A DNA stretch of 64,000 nucleotides from Phytophthora quininea (lineage: Eukaryota > Oomycota > Peronosporomycetes > Peronosporales > Peronosporaceae): NCBI GenBank assembly GCA_011947345.1, contig JAAVTG010000554.1, forward strand, positions 558,001 to 622,000, in the 5' to 3' direction. Of this stretch, positions 11,712 to 22,539 are shown piece after piece. A program made the position numbers and the translations under genes. The notes under the pieces were generated by a model. That model saw nothing but the letters and a program-made list of their open reading frames with translations. It ran no database searches and was not told the origin of the DNA. Each line of letters opens with the position of its first letter. The stretch's first letter is position 1.

Positions 11712-12543
11712 ATGATGCGCGCCGCTGGCAATGATGGACAGCAGACCGGTTCTGTACCGGTATTTCTGCCCGTTCTCCCACCGAAAATCGAGTCTGTTTC
11801 CCATGAGGCGCTTGTGAAGTGGAAGAAGGACCGTCGCGACTACGAGACCAAGCTTCGCAACCGGTGCCGAGTGACGGGCGAGGATTACGATGCAGTGGTG
11901 GAGCTCATCCGTGACTCATTCGACGCTGACCTCCTTGAGGTGTTCTGCGAGCTCCAGCTGAACGTGGACGCCGCTGACGTGACGGAGGGCATGCTCATCG
12001 CCGAGATCGAGGCCATCGTTGGAAGCGTCAAGAACCAGACGCTGCCCGACATCAAGGACCTGTTCAATCGCGAACTCAAGATGAACCTGGCGGAGAGCGA
12101 CGTGACAGCTCGTGTCATGGACTATTTCAAGTGTTTTAAGACCATCGTCGCCGACAATGGCCTAACGGAGTGCTTTAGTCTCGACCGCGGTACGCATGAG
12201 AAGTGCAAGGGCTGATCTCTGCGCTCAAGCCACCCGCGCTGAAGCAAGAGGTGAAGCAGTGCGTCCGTTATACGCACCCCGATGCAGCCAAGGACCCCAA
12301 GGTGCTGTTCCAGCTCATCGTGGAGAAGGCGACCGAGCTGGAGCGTCAGTACCAACGTCTTAAACTGCAGAAACGTGAGGTGTCTGGACGAGATGATAAG
12401 TCTAAGACCCCACGCTCGTTCAAAGCGAAGAACGACAAACCGACCAAGTCAGCTGCTAAGGCTTCAATGGCGTCCGATCAGAAGGCCGCCAGACTCGAAG
12501 CCCAAGTCATCGACCACGTCCAAGCCACCGCCAGGACCATGCC
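11712..12543 (+). CDS. Gypsy element gag-like protein
   Basis: Starts at ATG 11712 (MMRAAGNDGQQ). The first part (KWKKDRRDYETKLRNRC, followed by acidic helices) is a capsid-like retrotransposon gag. At 12209-12211 a single missing G shifts the frame; on the other side the protein goes on as LISALKPPALKQEV and then a Lys/Arg-rich tail. A second shift between about 12440 and 12543 leads into the zinc knuckle counted with the pol entry. The first frame ends at a stop at 12213-12215. Confidence 0.75.
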
Positions 12544-13915
12544 CTAAGTGCAGTGAAATGCATTGGCTGCGTGAGTGTCCCACGGCAACGGACGTGGAGA
12601 AGGTCGAGTTGCTAAAGCAGTTTCGCAAGTCGCGGAATACCAAGAAAGCAAAGCTGAAGCGACTCGGCGAACTTCTACCTATTACTGAGCGTACCGTGAT
12701 GCTGAACAACGTGCTAGAGCTACCGTACTGCCCGGACAGTGGTTCGGACTACACAGTAATTGGCTGTTCGCACTGGGGACAACTGCTTGCATTGGACCCA
12801 AGCGTTATGGCGGAGCAGCTCGAAGTTCCGGTGATGAATCAAACATTCGGCGACAGGAAAGTGACAGCGACGCAAAAGGCGAAGCTGCATATGCGGATCC
12901 ACACGGCAGTGGGGCCAGTGGAGCCGATGAATCCAGTGGATGTTCTCATCGTGGACGTCGATGATGATGAATTTATTGTTGGCAACGATCTCCTAACTGC
13001 GCTGGGAATCGACGTCGACCGCCAGCTTGAGCAGTTGGCAAGTCGTGGTGATGATGAGATGGCGGGTGATCCGATCGAACTGGAGGCAGACGAAATGCCA
13101 GTGCAAGTTGGTGGACCCTCGCCAAGCGATGATGACGATATTTTTGCTGCTGTTGAGCATCTCATTGACCGTGCTGTGGAGTGTGGTTTTCCACTGGATC
13201 ACGTGGAGCAATTGCGCACGATCGCTCATGCGTACGACATTTGGCGTTTGGAGTTACGCGCGGATCCTCCAGCTAATGTGCCACCGCTGGAGGTAAAGCT
13301 GCGGGATGGGGCTCGGCCTACGCAGTGTAAGCCTCGGAAGTATCCCCTCACATCCGCAATTTTCTCCATGAGTTTAATGTTCGTCTTGTTGAATTAGGAC
13401 TGGTATATGAGAATCCTCAGAGCCGTTGGTCGAGCGCTGTGCTCCCGGTCAAGAAGTCAGCAAACCTGATGGACCTACGCCAGACCGTGGATTATCGTGG
13501 AGTCAACGCGAAAACGGATATCATGGCAGCAGTGATGCCTATCCTTTCGTTAGTGGTGGAAAACGCTCACGGAATGAAACATTTCGGACTTTTCGATTTC
13601 ATTAAGGGCTTCTGGCAGTTGCCATTGTCTGAGTTGTGCCAGGAGTGGTTCTCTTATATGACAGACGCAAAGGTTTTCACACCACGCCGAGTGCCGCAGG
13701 GATGCAGCGACGCAGCCATCCATTTCCAGAAGACAATGGAGGAGTGCTTCGCGAACTTACTCTACAAGCACCTGTTGATCTGGATTGATGATCTCCTGCT
13801 CTACGCTGACGACATCGATGTCTACCTCGACAAGCTCGCCGAGCTTTTCTCCCTTCTGAACCAGTTTGGACTCAAGTTGAGTGCCAAAAGACGAGTCTTT
13901 ACCAAGCTGAAGTAA
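12544..13915 (+). CDS. Gypsy element zinc knuckle, protease and reverse transcriptase
   Basis: Begins with a nucleocapsid knuckle CPKCSEMHWLREC (CX2CX3HX4C), then an aspartic protease centred on DSGSDYTVIG with a later flap and FIVGNDLL, then the reverse transcriptase with palm motifs: DLRQTVDYRGVN, FDFIKGFWQLPL, RRVPQGCSDA and the catalytic box LIWIDDLLLYA. A one-base shift at about 13345 separates KPRKYP from HIRNFLHEFNV, and the second frame ends at 13915 where another shift follows RRVFTK. Domain content is clear; the broken frame means this copy as written could not make a single polyprotein. Confidence 0.85.
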
Positions 13916-16646
13916 AGTGGTGCGGACGCCTGATCAACGGCGAGGGCGTACGTCACGATCCTGAACGGATTGCATCCCTTCGAGCAATGCCGTACCCCAC
14001 AACTGCAGGCGAGCTGCAGCAATTCGTGTGTGCAATCAACTGGATGAGAGAAAGTATTGTCGATTTTGCACGACATGTTGCACCCTTGCAACAACGACTC
14101 GATGCTGCGCTAGCTGACACCAAGCGAACGAAACGTGCAGCGGCTGGAATCGAGATCGACCTCACACAAGAAGAACGTGATGCGTTCGATCAAGTCAAAG
14201 AGCTGTTAGCGACGTCCGCAACACTCGCTTTCACAGACGACGCGGCAACAACGTGTTTATTCACTGACGCCAGTGATGTCGGCTGGGCAGCGATTGTGAC
14301 ACAAGTGGAGAACTATGACCCGAAGCGGCCCGTGACAGATCAGCAGCACAAGCTTCTTACTTGCGTGAGTGGCACCTTCACAGGCTCCCAGCTTAATTGG
14401 ACTGTGATAGAAAAGGAAGCCTTGCCAATAGTCGTTGCTTGCGAAAAGCTCGACTATCTTTTGCTGCGACCAAACCCCTTCAGGATGTTCTGCGACCATC
14501 GAAATCTGGTGCATGTGTTTGCACCTGATGAGAGTGTCAAGAAACATGTAAAAGGAAAGCTTTTACGATGGGCAATGAAACTGATGAGCTTCAATTACGT
14601 CGTGGAGCATGTACCAGGTCCGGACAACCTGTGGGCCGATATGATTTCGCGTTGGGCAGGCAATCACGTGCCGACAGCCACAGTGAAACGGCTCAAAGCG
14701 ATCCGGCATCGTCAGTCTCCGAGGTCGTCTGAGCTTCGACCGCTCGACGACGACAATTTCGTGTGGCCGACCCTTGCCGAGTTCCGGGAGACGCAAGCCA
14801 AGTACTCGTCGCCAGCCAGTGCTGTGCGTACGGTGGATGGTGTTCTCGCCGTCGACAACCGCATTTGGGTGCCAACGGAAGCTACAGATTTGATTCGAAG
14901 GCTGTGCATTGTGGCTCACTGCGGAGTCCAAGGCCATCGCGGCCAGCAAGCAATGACAGCCCACCTCCAACGACTTTTTGCGCTTGATCACCTCCGGCAG
15001 ATTGTGGCGACGTTTGTCAACACTTGTTTGCTCTGTCTGCATAGTCGAGGGGGAAAATTATCCCAAGGCCTTGGGGAGAAGTGATCGACTGCAGAAATCG
15101 CAATGGTGTTTTGCACTTTGATTTTCTCTACATGGGGCCAAGCTATGGAGCAAGTAAGTACTTGTTGGTGCTAAAGGACCATGCCACTCACTACTGCGAG
15201 CTCGTGGTAGCAGATTCGGCCGAGAGTCAGGTCGTCGTGGAAGCCTTGCTAGCTTGGCACTCCCGTTTCGGACTGCCACCAGTGTGGGTATCCGATAACG
15301 GGAGCCATTTTAAGAATGAAGTCGTTGCAGAGTTGAGTAGAAGACTCCGCACCCAGCAGAACTTCACCCCAGCATACTCTCCATGGGTGAACGGTTCGAT
15401 TGAAAGGGTCAATCGTGACATTCTGCAAGTTACCCGTGCGATGATTTTGGAATATCGTGTGAGCTACAAGGATTGGGTCTATTTAGTGCCGATGATTCAG
15501 TCGAACCTGAATCACACTGCCGTGCCTTCACTAGACAACCGTTCGCCGCTAGAGTTATTCACTGGACTGGAGTGCCCGACGCCGCTTGCTGAATTTTATC
15601 TGCCAGACGATCGTCGCCTTCTAGAAGTCCCGGCCAGTGATGAAATCAAGGTTTTCCTGGCCAATCTGCGGGATAGCATACAGTCGATGCATGCTGCAGT
15701 AGAAGACCGACGGTTGAAGCAGAGACTCCTGAACAGGAAACGCGAACGCAGTGAAAATGTGGTCAATTTCGCTGTTGGAGATTTCGTTCTACGCTCAAGG
15801 GTGGACGAGAAACACGGCAATAAGTTGCAAGTGATGTGGGTCGGACCGTACAGAGTGACGCGAGCCGATTCGCATTCGTTTCGAGTAGAGCACCTAGTTA
15901 CCGGCGAAGAACTGGATGTGCATGCCTCGAGACTCAAGTTCTACTCAGACGATAGCCTCGACGTGACGGACGAGCTGCTAGAGCATGTATCCTCGCAAGG
16001 TATCGTTCTGGCGGTGGACAAGTTGAAAGACCACAGGCGGAACAGCGCCATCAATGATTTTGAGATTTTGATCGGTTGGAAGGGTCTGCAACCTGTTGAG
16101 GACTCGTACGAGCCCATAAGTGACCTGGCCAAGGAGATCAAAGTGTTGGTGAGCAATTACGTAGCAAGTGCTGATGACCAGTCGCTCAGCGAGTGCTGGC
16201 AGCAGCTTCAAGGAGACCCAGCGCAAGATGCAGTGTGCGTTGCGCAGTCAAGTGCGGACTCCGAAACAATGTCGTCGACCGGTGCGCGTGGGCCTCAAGG
16301 TGACGCTGGGCAGGCTCGGCCTCGCCTCTCTGGTAAAAAGCGACGACGTCGCACCGTGAGCAAGAGCAAGCGGGGACGTAATCAGTCAGTACCACGTCAG
16401 ATTGATAACCCGGGTTGTCATGATGACTCAGTCTCAGTTGAAGCGGTGTTTCACACTGGGGACCAGTCAAGTTTGGGGCAGGCTGCGGACAAGGATTGTG
16501 AGCTGCACCTGGGTGCCGGAGACCGAGTTCTCCCACGTCCCCGAGGTCGCCAAACAAGAGCTACGACGCGGGTTGGGACGCCTCCCCACGGCCGTCAGCT
16601 ACGGAGTTCAAGTCGACGTCGTAAGGACCGCGGCCAGCGCAACTAG
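13916..16646 (+). CDS. Gypsy element RNase H, integrase and chromodomain
   Basis: Continues the polyprotein. After the RT connection (MPYPTTAGELQQFVCAINWM) comes RNase H with LFTDASDVGW, EKEALPIV and DNLWADMISRW. The integrase zinc finger shows HCGVQGH and CLLC. A one-base shift at the G run near 15049 splits it from the integrase core, which has the D,D,E residues in HFDFLYMG, VSDNGSHF and GSIERVNRD. A chromodomain follows (EILIGWKGLQPVEDSYEP, about 16060-16120), then a basic tail with RKKRRRR-like runs before the stop at 16646. The core integrase-chromodomain frame 15081-16646 is open throughout. Confidence 0.88.
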
Positions 16647-16703
16647 CATTGTTGTGACGGAGACCGACGAAGACAAGAACGGTGAACCCAAGCTTGGGGG
16701 CTG

Positions 16704-17110
16704 TGTAGTGTGGGCCAGGCATTCAGCTTGGTTTCACTTCGCGCAGCTGGACTCCGCTGGGACAAGTTACCTCATTGTGTCCGCCAGCTACCAAGCTGTG
16801 TGGACAAGCAGGTGACGCAACCTTTGTGTCCGACGAGGACAGCTGAGGGTGAAAACTGTGTTGTAGTACGCCAATGCATTTGTGTGAATGCATGTCGTGT
16901 CCACCAAGGCTGCCTGTCGCTCCGATTGAGTGGCTGGCAGGCCTTGGGCGAGAACGAGCTAGTTAGCACTAGACTCAAGATCTCGCTCACTTTACAATTT
17001 GCCAAGGATCTAAGACATCAGTATATTCGGCTACTACTTCTGCGGGTTGGCCCCCGCACTGCTGGTGTCCTCCTACTAGTTCCGTGCTTCAAAACCCCGG
17101 GCATACTACA
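16704..17110 (+). repeat. 3' LTR of the Gypsy element
   Basis: 407 bp, same sequence as 11158-11564, followed by GGGAT. A short G-rich stretch (TTGGGGGC, 16695-16701) directly before it is the likely polypurine tract. Confidence 0.95.
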
Positions 17111-18030
17111 GGGATGAAGTTCTCCTCGACGTTAACCAAGCCGTCGCCGAAGCCTACCTGCTTGCAAGCTTTTACGCTCTGCGTCAGTTGGAGAGCGGCA
17201 AGACACTGGGCGTCATGGCCAAGGAATTCTTCCAGACGTGCCTCAGCCTGGTCACCAACCGCGCCAGGACCAAGTTATCCCTACAGCAGCGATTCCAGCT
17301 GGAGCAAGGTCGTGCTGGCACTCGCCGGTCTCCTCGCTTCGCGGAAGCGACCTTTCGGGCCTGGCTTTCGACCAAAACCTTCAACGGTCAGCCGCCAAAC
17401 AAGTTTAATGCAGACCTGGAGATGGCTGGCTTCGACTTCATCCAGCTGCGTGGCGCCACGGCTCCAATCAACGCAACCCATCTCAGCCCATGGCTGACGA
17501 CAGCAGCCAGAGCGATGGCGACCAACACTCAGAACAGCGTCGTAGCGAACTTCGCCAAGCAGCTGCGACGACATGCTCTGGAGACGCTGGGGCTCGAGAA
17601 GGAGGAGGCCCACGCCTTAATTGATGCGGTGTTTGCAGCCAACTACACCGGTGATGACCCCGTGGTCCAGAGTCTGCGTGCCAAGACTCCGCGGGTTCCA
17701 AGCGGCAAAATAAGTTGGAAACCGCACGACTTGGTGCCAGTGATGCATCGCTTCCTGAAGGACATTGAGGATGCCAACGAGCGAGAAAAAGACAACGACG
17801 AAGTTGACGAGTTTTGTGTTTATGGGCTCCTGCCGTCCAAAAAGGGCTTCGAGGCTTCGTACTTCACCATGGACTCGAGTGCATTCCGAGGGCTTCTGAA
17901 ACGGAGCCCCACGTCGACCTGACCATGACGGTGGAGCTTGGCAGCGAGACATGGACACTGGGGAGAGCTTGCGCCGGAAGAATGAGTCTCGGTGGAAAGA
18001 GCTCAGCGACCTGTGGTGGCGTCGGTGGAG
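17111..18030 (+). pseudogene. Fanzor-like nuclease, copy A, 3' fragment (N-terminal half only)
   Basis: Resumes copy A after the Gypsy insertion: DEVLLDVNQAVAEAYLLA, ESGKTLGVMAKEFF, PRFAEATFRAWLSTKTFN, KISWKPHDLVPVMHRFL, then LLPSKKGFEASYFTMDSSAF. Copy A keeps the frame in EREKDNDEVDEF where copy B lost one base. Similarity to copy B fades around 18030 (GGKSSATCGG versus GGKSCGG), so the RuvC-like half is absent. The fragment is also the inner part of the left arm of the inverted duplication, paired with about 19140-20037 (positions sum to 37153, with small indels towards the centre). Confidence 0.75.
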
Positions 18031-18137
18031 TTGTCGGACCGGCGGCCAGCAATGCCTGCAGACGACGCTGCGAGACGACCTGCTTCCTTGAGGTTACCAC
18101 CCGATGGATGGCCTGGCTGGGTAAAATGGATCGGGGA
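18031..18137. other. Junction between the two Fanzor copies
   Basis: About 107 bases between the fading end of copy A and the stop of copy B. This is the 3' flank of copy B, where Fanzor and TnpB loci usually carry the guide (omega) RNA. I see no terminal inverted repeat and could not fold it, so no RNA is called. Confidence 0.3.
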
Positions 18138-20187
18138 TCACTGGTGAGTCTGGCGTGGCGGAGTCGACCGTGGTTGACGTCTCAGTCTCTCGGGTCGTTT
18201 CGGGTCACCTCGTAGCTGCCGCGTGATGATGCTGAGAATGTTTTTGGACGCATTCACGTCCCGGTCGACGGTCAAGCCGCAGCCTCCATTCTTCGTCAAG
18301 CAGTGCAGGACCTTGTGCACCTTCACGACTTTTTCATTTTCGTTGCGGAAGACGCGCTTGGTGGTCTGGTTGGTCATTTTCGCCGCGCATGCACAGTCAA
18401 AGTGCATGCAGCTGGTCCTGAACTCGTCCACTACGACGACTTCACATCGAGACGCGAGACGGTGGGCTAACATTTTGACGGGGCCGGCCGGACAGTTCTT
18501 GATGTGAGAGTTGCAAGCAGCACCACTATCACCGAAGCCAATGATCGTCTTCTTGTTGTTTGGTGCCATCTCGTTGATGGCACGGTCGATCTGGCGGGTC
18601 TTCTGCGTGTATCGGCGAAACTTTAACTTCCTGAAGATCGGCCTGTAGAAAAAGGTTAGTAGCTTGCGTCCGTGCTGGAAGAAAAAGTTGATGTGCTCCA
18701 TGAAGACCGATAGGCTCGCCGTTTTCTTGGTCGGCGTGGCTCGAAGGAGGTCGCGCACTTCGGTGTCTTTGGCAATCTCGTTCCTGGAGCGTCGGTTCGA
18801 CCGCATGAACCCGCTTGCACTACGGTATGCAGTCGTGCGAAAGCGCAGTCTTGCCCGCGTTGTTGGTTGCCGTGATGAAGTCTGTTCGGCCCGGATCAAT
18901 CCCCACACAATGTCGTAGTCGGTGAGCTTGCCCTTTGGTGTCTTGGAGAGCCTGGGTCCAAGGTCGTCTGAGGTAGTGGCGTCGGATGCCACGTCGCCGC
19001 TCGATCGCCGTTTCTTGGCTCGTTTCTTCTTTCCTCTGGTAGGGCAGCTCATGTGGATGGAGACGCCGTATCCGTCCGTCGAGATCTCTCTCGCGAATTT
19101 TCTCTTCTCCTCCTTCTCCACTGCGTCGACTCGGAAGAAACGACGCCACCACAGCTCTTTCCACCGAGATTCATTCTTCCAGTGCAAACTCTCCCCAGTG
19201 CCCATGTCTCGTGGCCAAGCTCCACCGTCATGGCCAGGTCGACGTGGGGCTCCGTTTCAGAAGTTAGGAATGCACTCGAGTCCATGGTGAAGTACGAAGC
19301 CTCGAAGCCCTTTTTGGACGGCAGGAGCCCGTAGACACGAAGCTCTTCAACTTCGTCGTTGTCCTTTCTCGCTCGTTGGCATCCTCAATGTCCTTCAGGA
19401 AGCGATGCATCACTGGCACCAAGTCGTGCGGTTTCCAACTTATTTTGCCGCTTGGAACCCGCGGAGTCTTGGCACGCAGACTCTGGACCACGGGGTCATC
19501 ATCGGTGTAGTTGGCTGCAAACACCGCATCAATTAAGGCGTGGGCCTCCTCCTTCTCGAGCCCCAGCGTCTCCAGAGCATGTCGTCGCAGCTGCTTGGCG
19601 AAGTTCGCTACGACGCTGTTCTGAGTGTTGGTCGCCATCGCTCTGGCTGCTGTCATCAGCCATGGGCTGAGATGGGTTGCGTTGATTGGAGCCGTGGCGC
19701 CACGCAGCTGGATGAAGTCGAAGCCAGCCATCTCCAGGTCTGCATTAAACTTGTTTGGCGGCTGACCGTTGAAGGTTTTGGTCGAAAGCCAGGCCCGAAA
19801 GGTCGCTTCCGCGAAGCGAGGAGACCGGCGAGTGCCAGCACGACCTTGCTCCAGCTGGAATCGCTGCTGTAGGGATAACTTGGTCCTGGCGCGGTTGGTG
19901 ACCAGGCTGAGGCACGTCTGGAAGAATTCCTTGGCCATGACGCCCAGTGTCTTGCCGCTCTCCAACTGACGCAGAGCGTAAAAGCTTGCAAGCAGGTAGG
20001 CTTCGGCGACGGCTTGGTTAACGTCGAGGAGAACTTCATCCCATGCCAGTACTCGAGCTTCCTTGCGGCAGAACTGGTGCATGGTCTTCTTAGTGACAAA
20101 GAAGTCGAGGCTTTTGTTGCGCTGCAGCCGCTCAGTGACATCCGGCCGGGAGTGGCCGGCGGAGGCTCGATCGACGTCTTGCTCCAT
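18138..20187 (-). pseudogene. Fanzor-like (eukaryotic TnpB homologue) nuclease, copy B
   Basis: Fanzors are RNA-guided DNA endonucleases of eukaryotes related to TnpB of IS200/IS605 elements. Copy B starts at ATG 20187 (MEQDVDRAS). The N-terminal helical part is continuous to about 19370, where a base lost from an A run (AGAAAGG versus AGAAAAAG in copy A) shifts the frame. Further right-to-left: TMDSSAF, STDGYGVSIHMS, RuvC-I GIDPGRTDF at 18903-18880, SASGFMRSNRRSRNE, GFGDSGAAC, VVVVDEFRTSC, a cysteine-rich ribbon (CMHFDC ... HCLTKNGGC) and RuvC-III DRDVNASKNI. The Gly at the canonical second-acidic site and the Glu about 40 residues later in DEF fit the rearranged catalytic site described for Fanzors. 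At least four frame changes are needed, so as written it is broken. The stop is at 18138-18140. Confidence 0.78.
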
Positions 20188-21003
20188 TCTTGCGCCTTGC
20201 TTGCTGGTGCGATGGCGAATCCAGAAGTGAAGAGGGATTAGCAGCTTCAACCTCGTTCGAACTCCTGAGCATCTGCTATGCCATTACCCAACAGCAGCAC
20301 GCTGACGGACTTCTGGCCGGCCGACTTCGGCCACTACGGTGGACCCCTCAGAGTTGGTGAAGCGGTTCCTAATCAACAATTTATTCAGGTGTGTTTGTCT
20401 GTGTGTTTGCCTACCGCGAGGTTCATCTCGCTGGTACGATCGTCCACTCCCGACTTAGTAGCTGTTGGCGTCGAAGTGGTCGGCCGTCATGACCTTGGAC
20501 CACGCCGACGCGAACACGGTGCTGGTAGGGTTAAGAGCGTATCATTATCATTCTGCGGCTGTGGCGATGACATCGCTATCTCTGCCTGCGCTGCCCCTCC
20601 CGATCGCATCGCGTATCGTGGAGTTCTCACACTTCGACTTCAACTGGGATCTATCCCCCAGGCAGCGCTCGCGGCCTAATGAATCCCTCCGGGCATTGGC
20701 CCAAGTCTCTAAAAGTTGGTACAAGTTCGTGCTGGAGCTCCTGGCACGGTTCGATCAGGAGTCGATGGAGCTTCAATTTACGAAAAGCTCCCGGAGCGAG
20801 ATGTTGGAGATCCGTCGGGAGGTTCAACTACGTGGCGCAGGGGTGAGGGACCTGCAACTTACGATCGGAGAGAAGGAGAAGCGCCGGTATCGTCACGAGT
20901 ACAAGCAGCTTTCTAACTTGACCGAGAGTGCTGCTGTTGATTGGAACACAGTGTTCGTCCACTTGCCAGGTCTTAAGAGACTAGACCTGACAATGGTTCC
21001 TCT
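19140..21003. repeat. Inverted duplication, right arm
   Basis: Reverse complement of 10192-11157 joined to 17116-18030. Contains the 5' two thirds of Fanzor copy B, the shared upstream region and the first part of F-box-like copy 3. Lack of the Gypsy element here shows the duplication predates the insertion, or that the empty site was retained. Confidence 0.85.
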
Positions 21004-22450
21004 TGAGAGTCGACACTTGCCGGAGATGATTGAAGCTGCAGGGAAATACTCCTTGCAGATGGAGGTGCTGGTGCTTCCAAGGAAGGTTGAGCTCGAGTCG
21101 ACGATCCAAGGTCCCAAGATTGAAAGAGTGATGTCAGCACTGTATACAGCGATGGAGAGATGGTATTCGAAGGGAAACTGGCGGACTGAAGCAGTTGACG
21201 GTGCCCACGAGGAACGAAGGAGACCGCTTCCGTTCGAGCACAGACTTCATTGAAAATGTAACGAGGTTCTGCCCGAACGTCGAGTATTTGGATGGGTGCA
21301 GGAACGTCTTTCGTGGGTACGGAAGTGTGCGGTGTGAAGAGAGGTGGGTGATCTCGCTGGAAACATGGGAGAAATTCGTCGCCACCTGCACGAAACTACG
21401 CGAGTTTGATTGGGTTACGGTGCCATTCGCTGACCCTTACTTTCGGGCGTTTGGTGAGTACCCGAAGCTACAGCTGAGGCACTTGGATTTGTCGGCTAAT
21501 ATTGTGTGGGATTGGGACGAGTATTTCCTGGCGTGTGACGCAGAGCCTGCGCCATCAAGCAAGTTTGGGTATGGAGGACGTGCTCACGATGTTGGCTCAG
21601 TGTTCAAAGGCTGTCCTGCTCTCGCTAGATTCTGCGTGGCCATGGACTATCGTCGGGGGCACCATGTTATGAATACCTTTGGGGATGACTTCTGGGGTTC
21701 ACTAGCGACTCACTGCCCGCGTCTCGAGTACATCCTGATCGAGAACAACAGCAACTACGATGACAACTCACTGGAGTTCATCGAGACATTTACCGACGCC
21801 GCCCTGCTCAGACTTGCGGAGCTTAAATACCTCGTATCCACCGAGTCGCAAGTGGCTGTCATGTGCACTGGAGATGGCATATTCGAGCATTCCCGCCGCG
21901 CAATGCAGTATAACCACGAGCCTCGTGAACTGTGGTCGCTCGCGTTAGCTGTCGGGGTCAGGAACATGGGGACTCGGGACCTCCATCGTTTTACAGTGCT
22001 TTGGTGGCGTTTCTGAAGCGACTCGTGGCAATCAGCGAGAAGGACCTCAGAGGTACACGGCAGGTCGAACTGATCATCTCCAACCCGTACCGTTCGTTGG
22101 TCGGCCACATGTGGAGCGCGACGTACTTGAGTGACGAGTTGGAGCCCTTGCTGGAGCGCGTGAAACTTGTGCATCCGTGGTTGAAAGTTAAAGTGAACGT
22201 GAACGGCTATACGGGCACTAGCTTTCACAGGATCGAGTACGTTGTGATCGATTCGCGCTCGGGTCGTGCCCGCGAAATGTTCAGCAATTCTGAGGCCGGT
22301 GACTTGTATCACGATCCGAGTGTCACCGATGAGGCAGCTCCACCAGGATTCAGAGAGAGGAACGCCCCTGCTGGAGGAGGGTTCTTCGACTTTATGGATC
22401 GGATCTTGGGTCCACCTAGCGACGATGTTGACAGCGATCTGGAAGGGTAA
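20567..22450 (+). CDS. F-box-like leucine-rich protein, copy 3
   Basis: Family member with intact F-box-like start (MTSLSLPALPLPIASRIVEF) and all family blocks: HLDL-type LKRLDLTMVPLESRHLP, CPNVEYLDGC, CEERWVISLETWEKF, FADPYFRAFGEYPK, CTGDGIFEHSRR, FYSALVAFLKRL, NPYRSLVGHMWSATYL and an acidic end (PPSDDVDSDLEG). Two single-base gaps interrupt it, near 21178-21184 (GN then GGLKQLTVPTR) and near 21955-21960 (AVG then QEHGDSGPPSF). No in-frame nonsense codon is seen, so if those gaps are errors the gene is intact. ATG 20489 is an alternative start; 20567 matches the sisters. Confidence 0.7.
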
Positions 22451-22539
22451 CCAAGAGTGGCAACAATGCATTGCCCGTTGGCGGCTTGACACCATCGATT
22501 GAACATACATGTGAAGCGCATTGAAGACTGTATCGAACG

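Larger units (their letters stand above)
11158..17110 (+). mobile_element. Full-length Ty3/Gypsy LTR retrotransposon with chromodomain
   Basis: A 5,953-bp element bounded by 407-bp direct LTRs that begin TGTAGTG and end CATACTACA, flanked by the 5-bp target duplication GGGAT. Order of domains: gag with zinc knuckle, aspartic protease, reverse transcriptase, RNase H, integrase, chromodomain. Integrase after RT/RNase H defines Ty3/Gypsy; the chromodomain suggests a chromovirus-like lineage that targets marked chromatin. The LTRs look identical by eye, implying recent insertion, yet the coding region carries at least five frame breaks. So either the sequence has errors or the copy was mobilised in trans. 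It lies inside Fanzor copy A. Confidence 0.95.

Noticed and set aside
12209..15060. Frame breaks in the Gypsy element as programmed ribosomal frameshifts
   Set aside because: There are at least five, scattered within domains rather than at one gag-pol joint, so programmed shifting is unlikely.
18223..19334. Plus-strand open frames in the Fanzor region
   Set aside because: All mirror the minus-strand Fanzor copy B, which carries the recognisable motifs.
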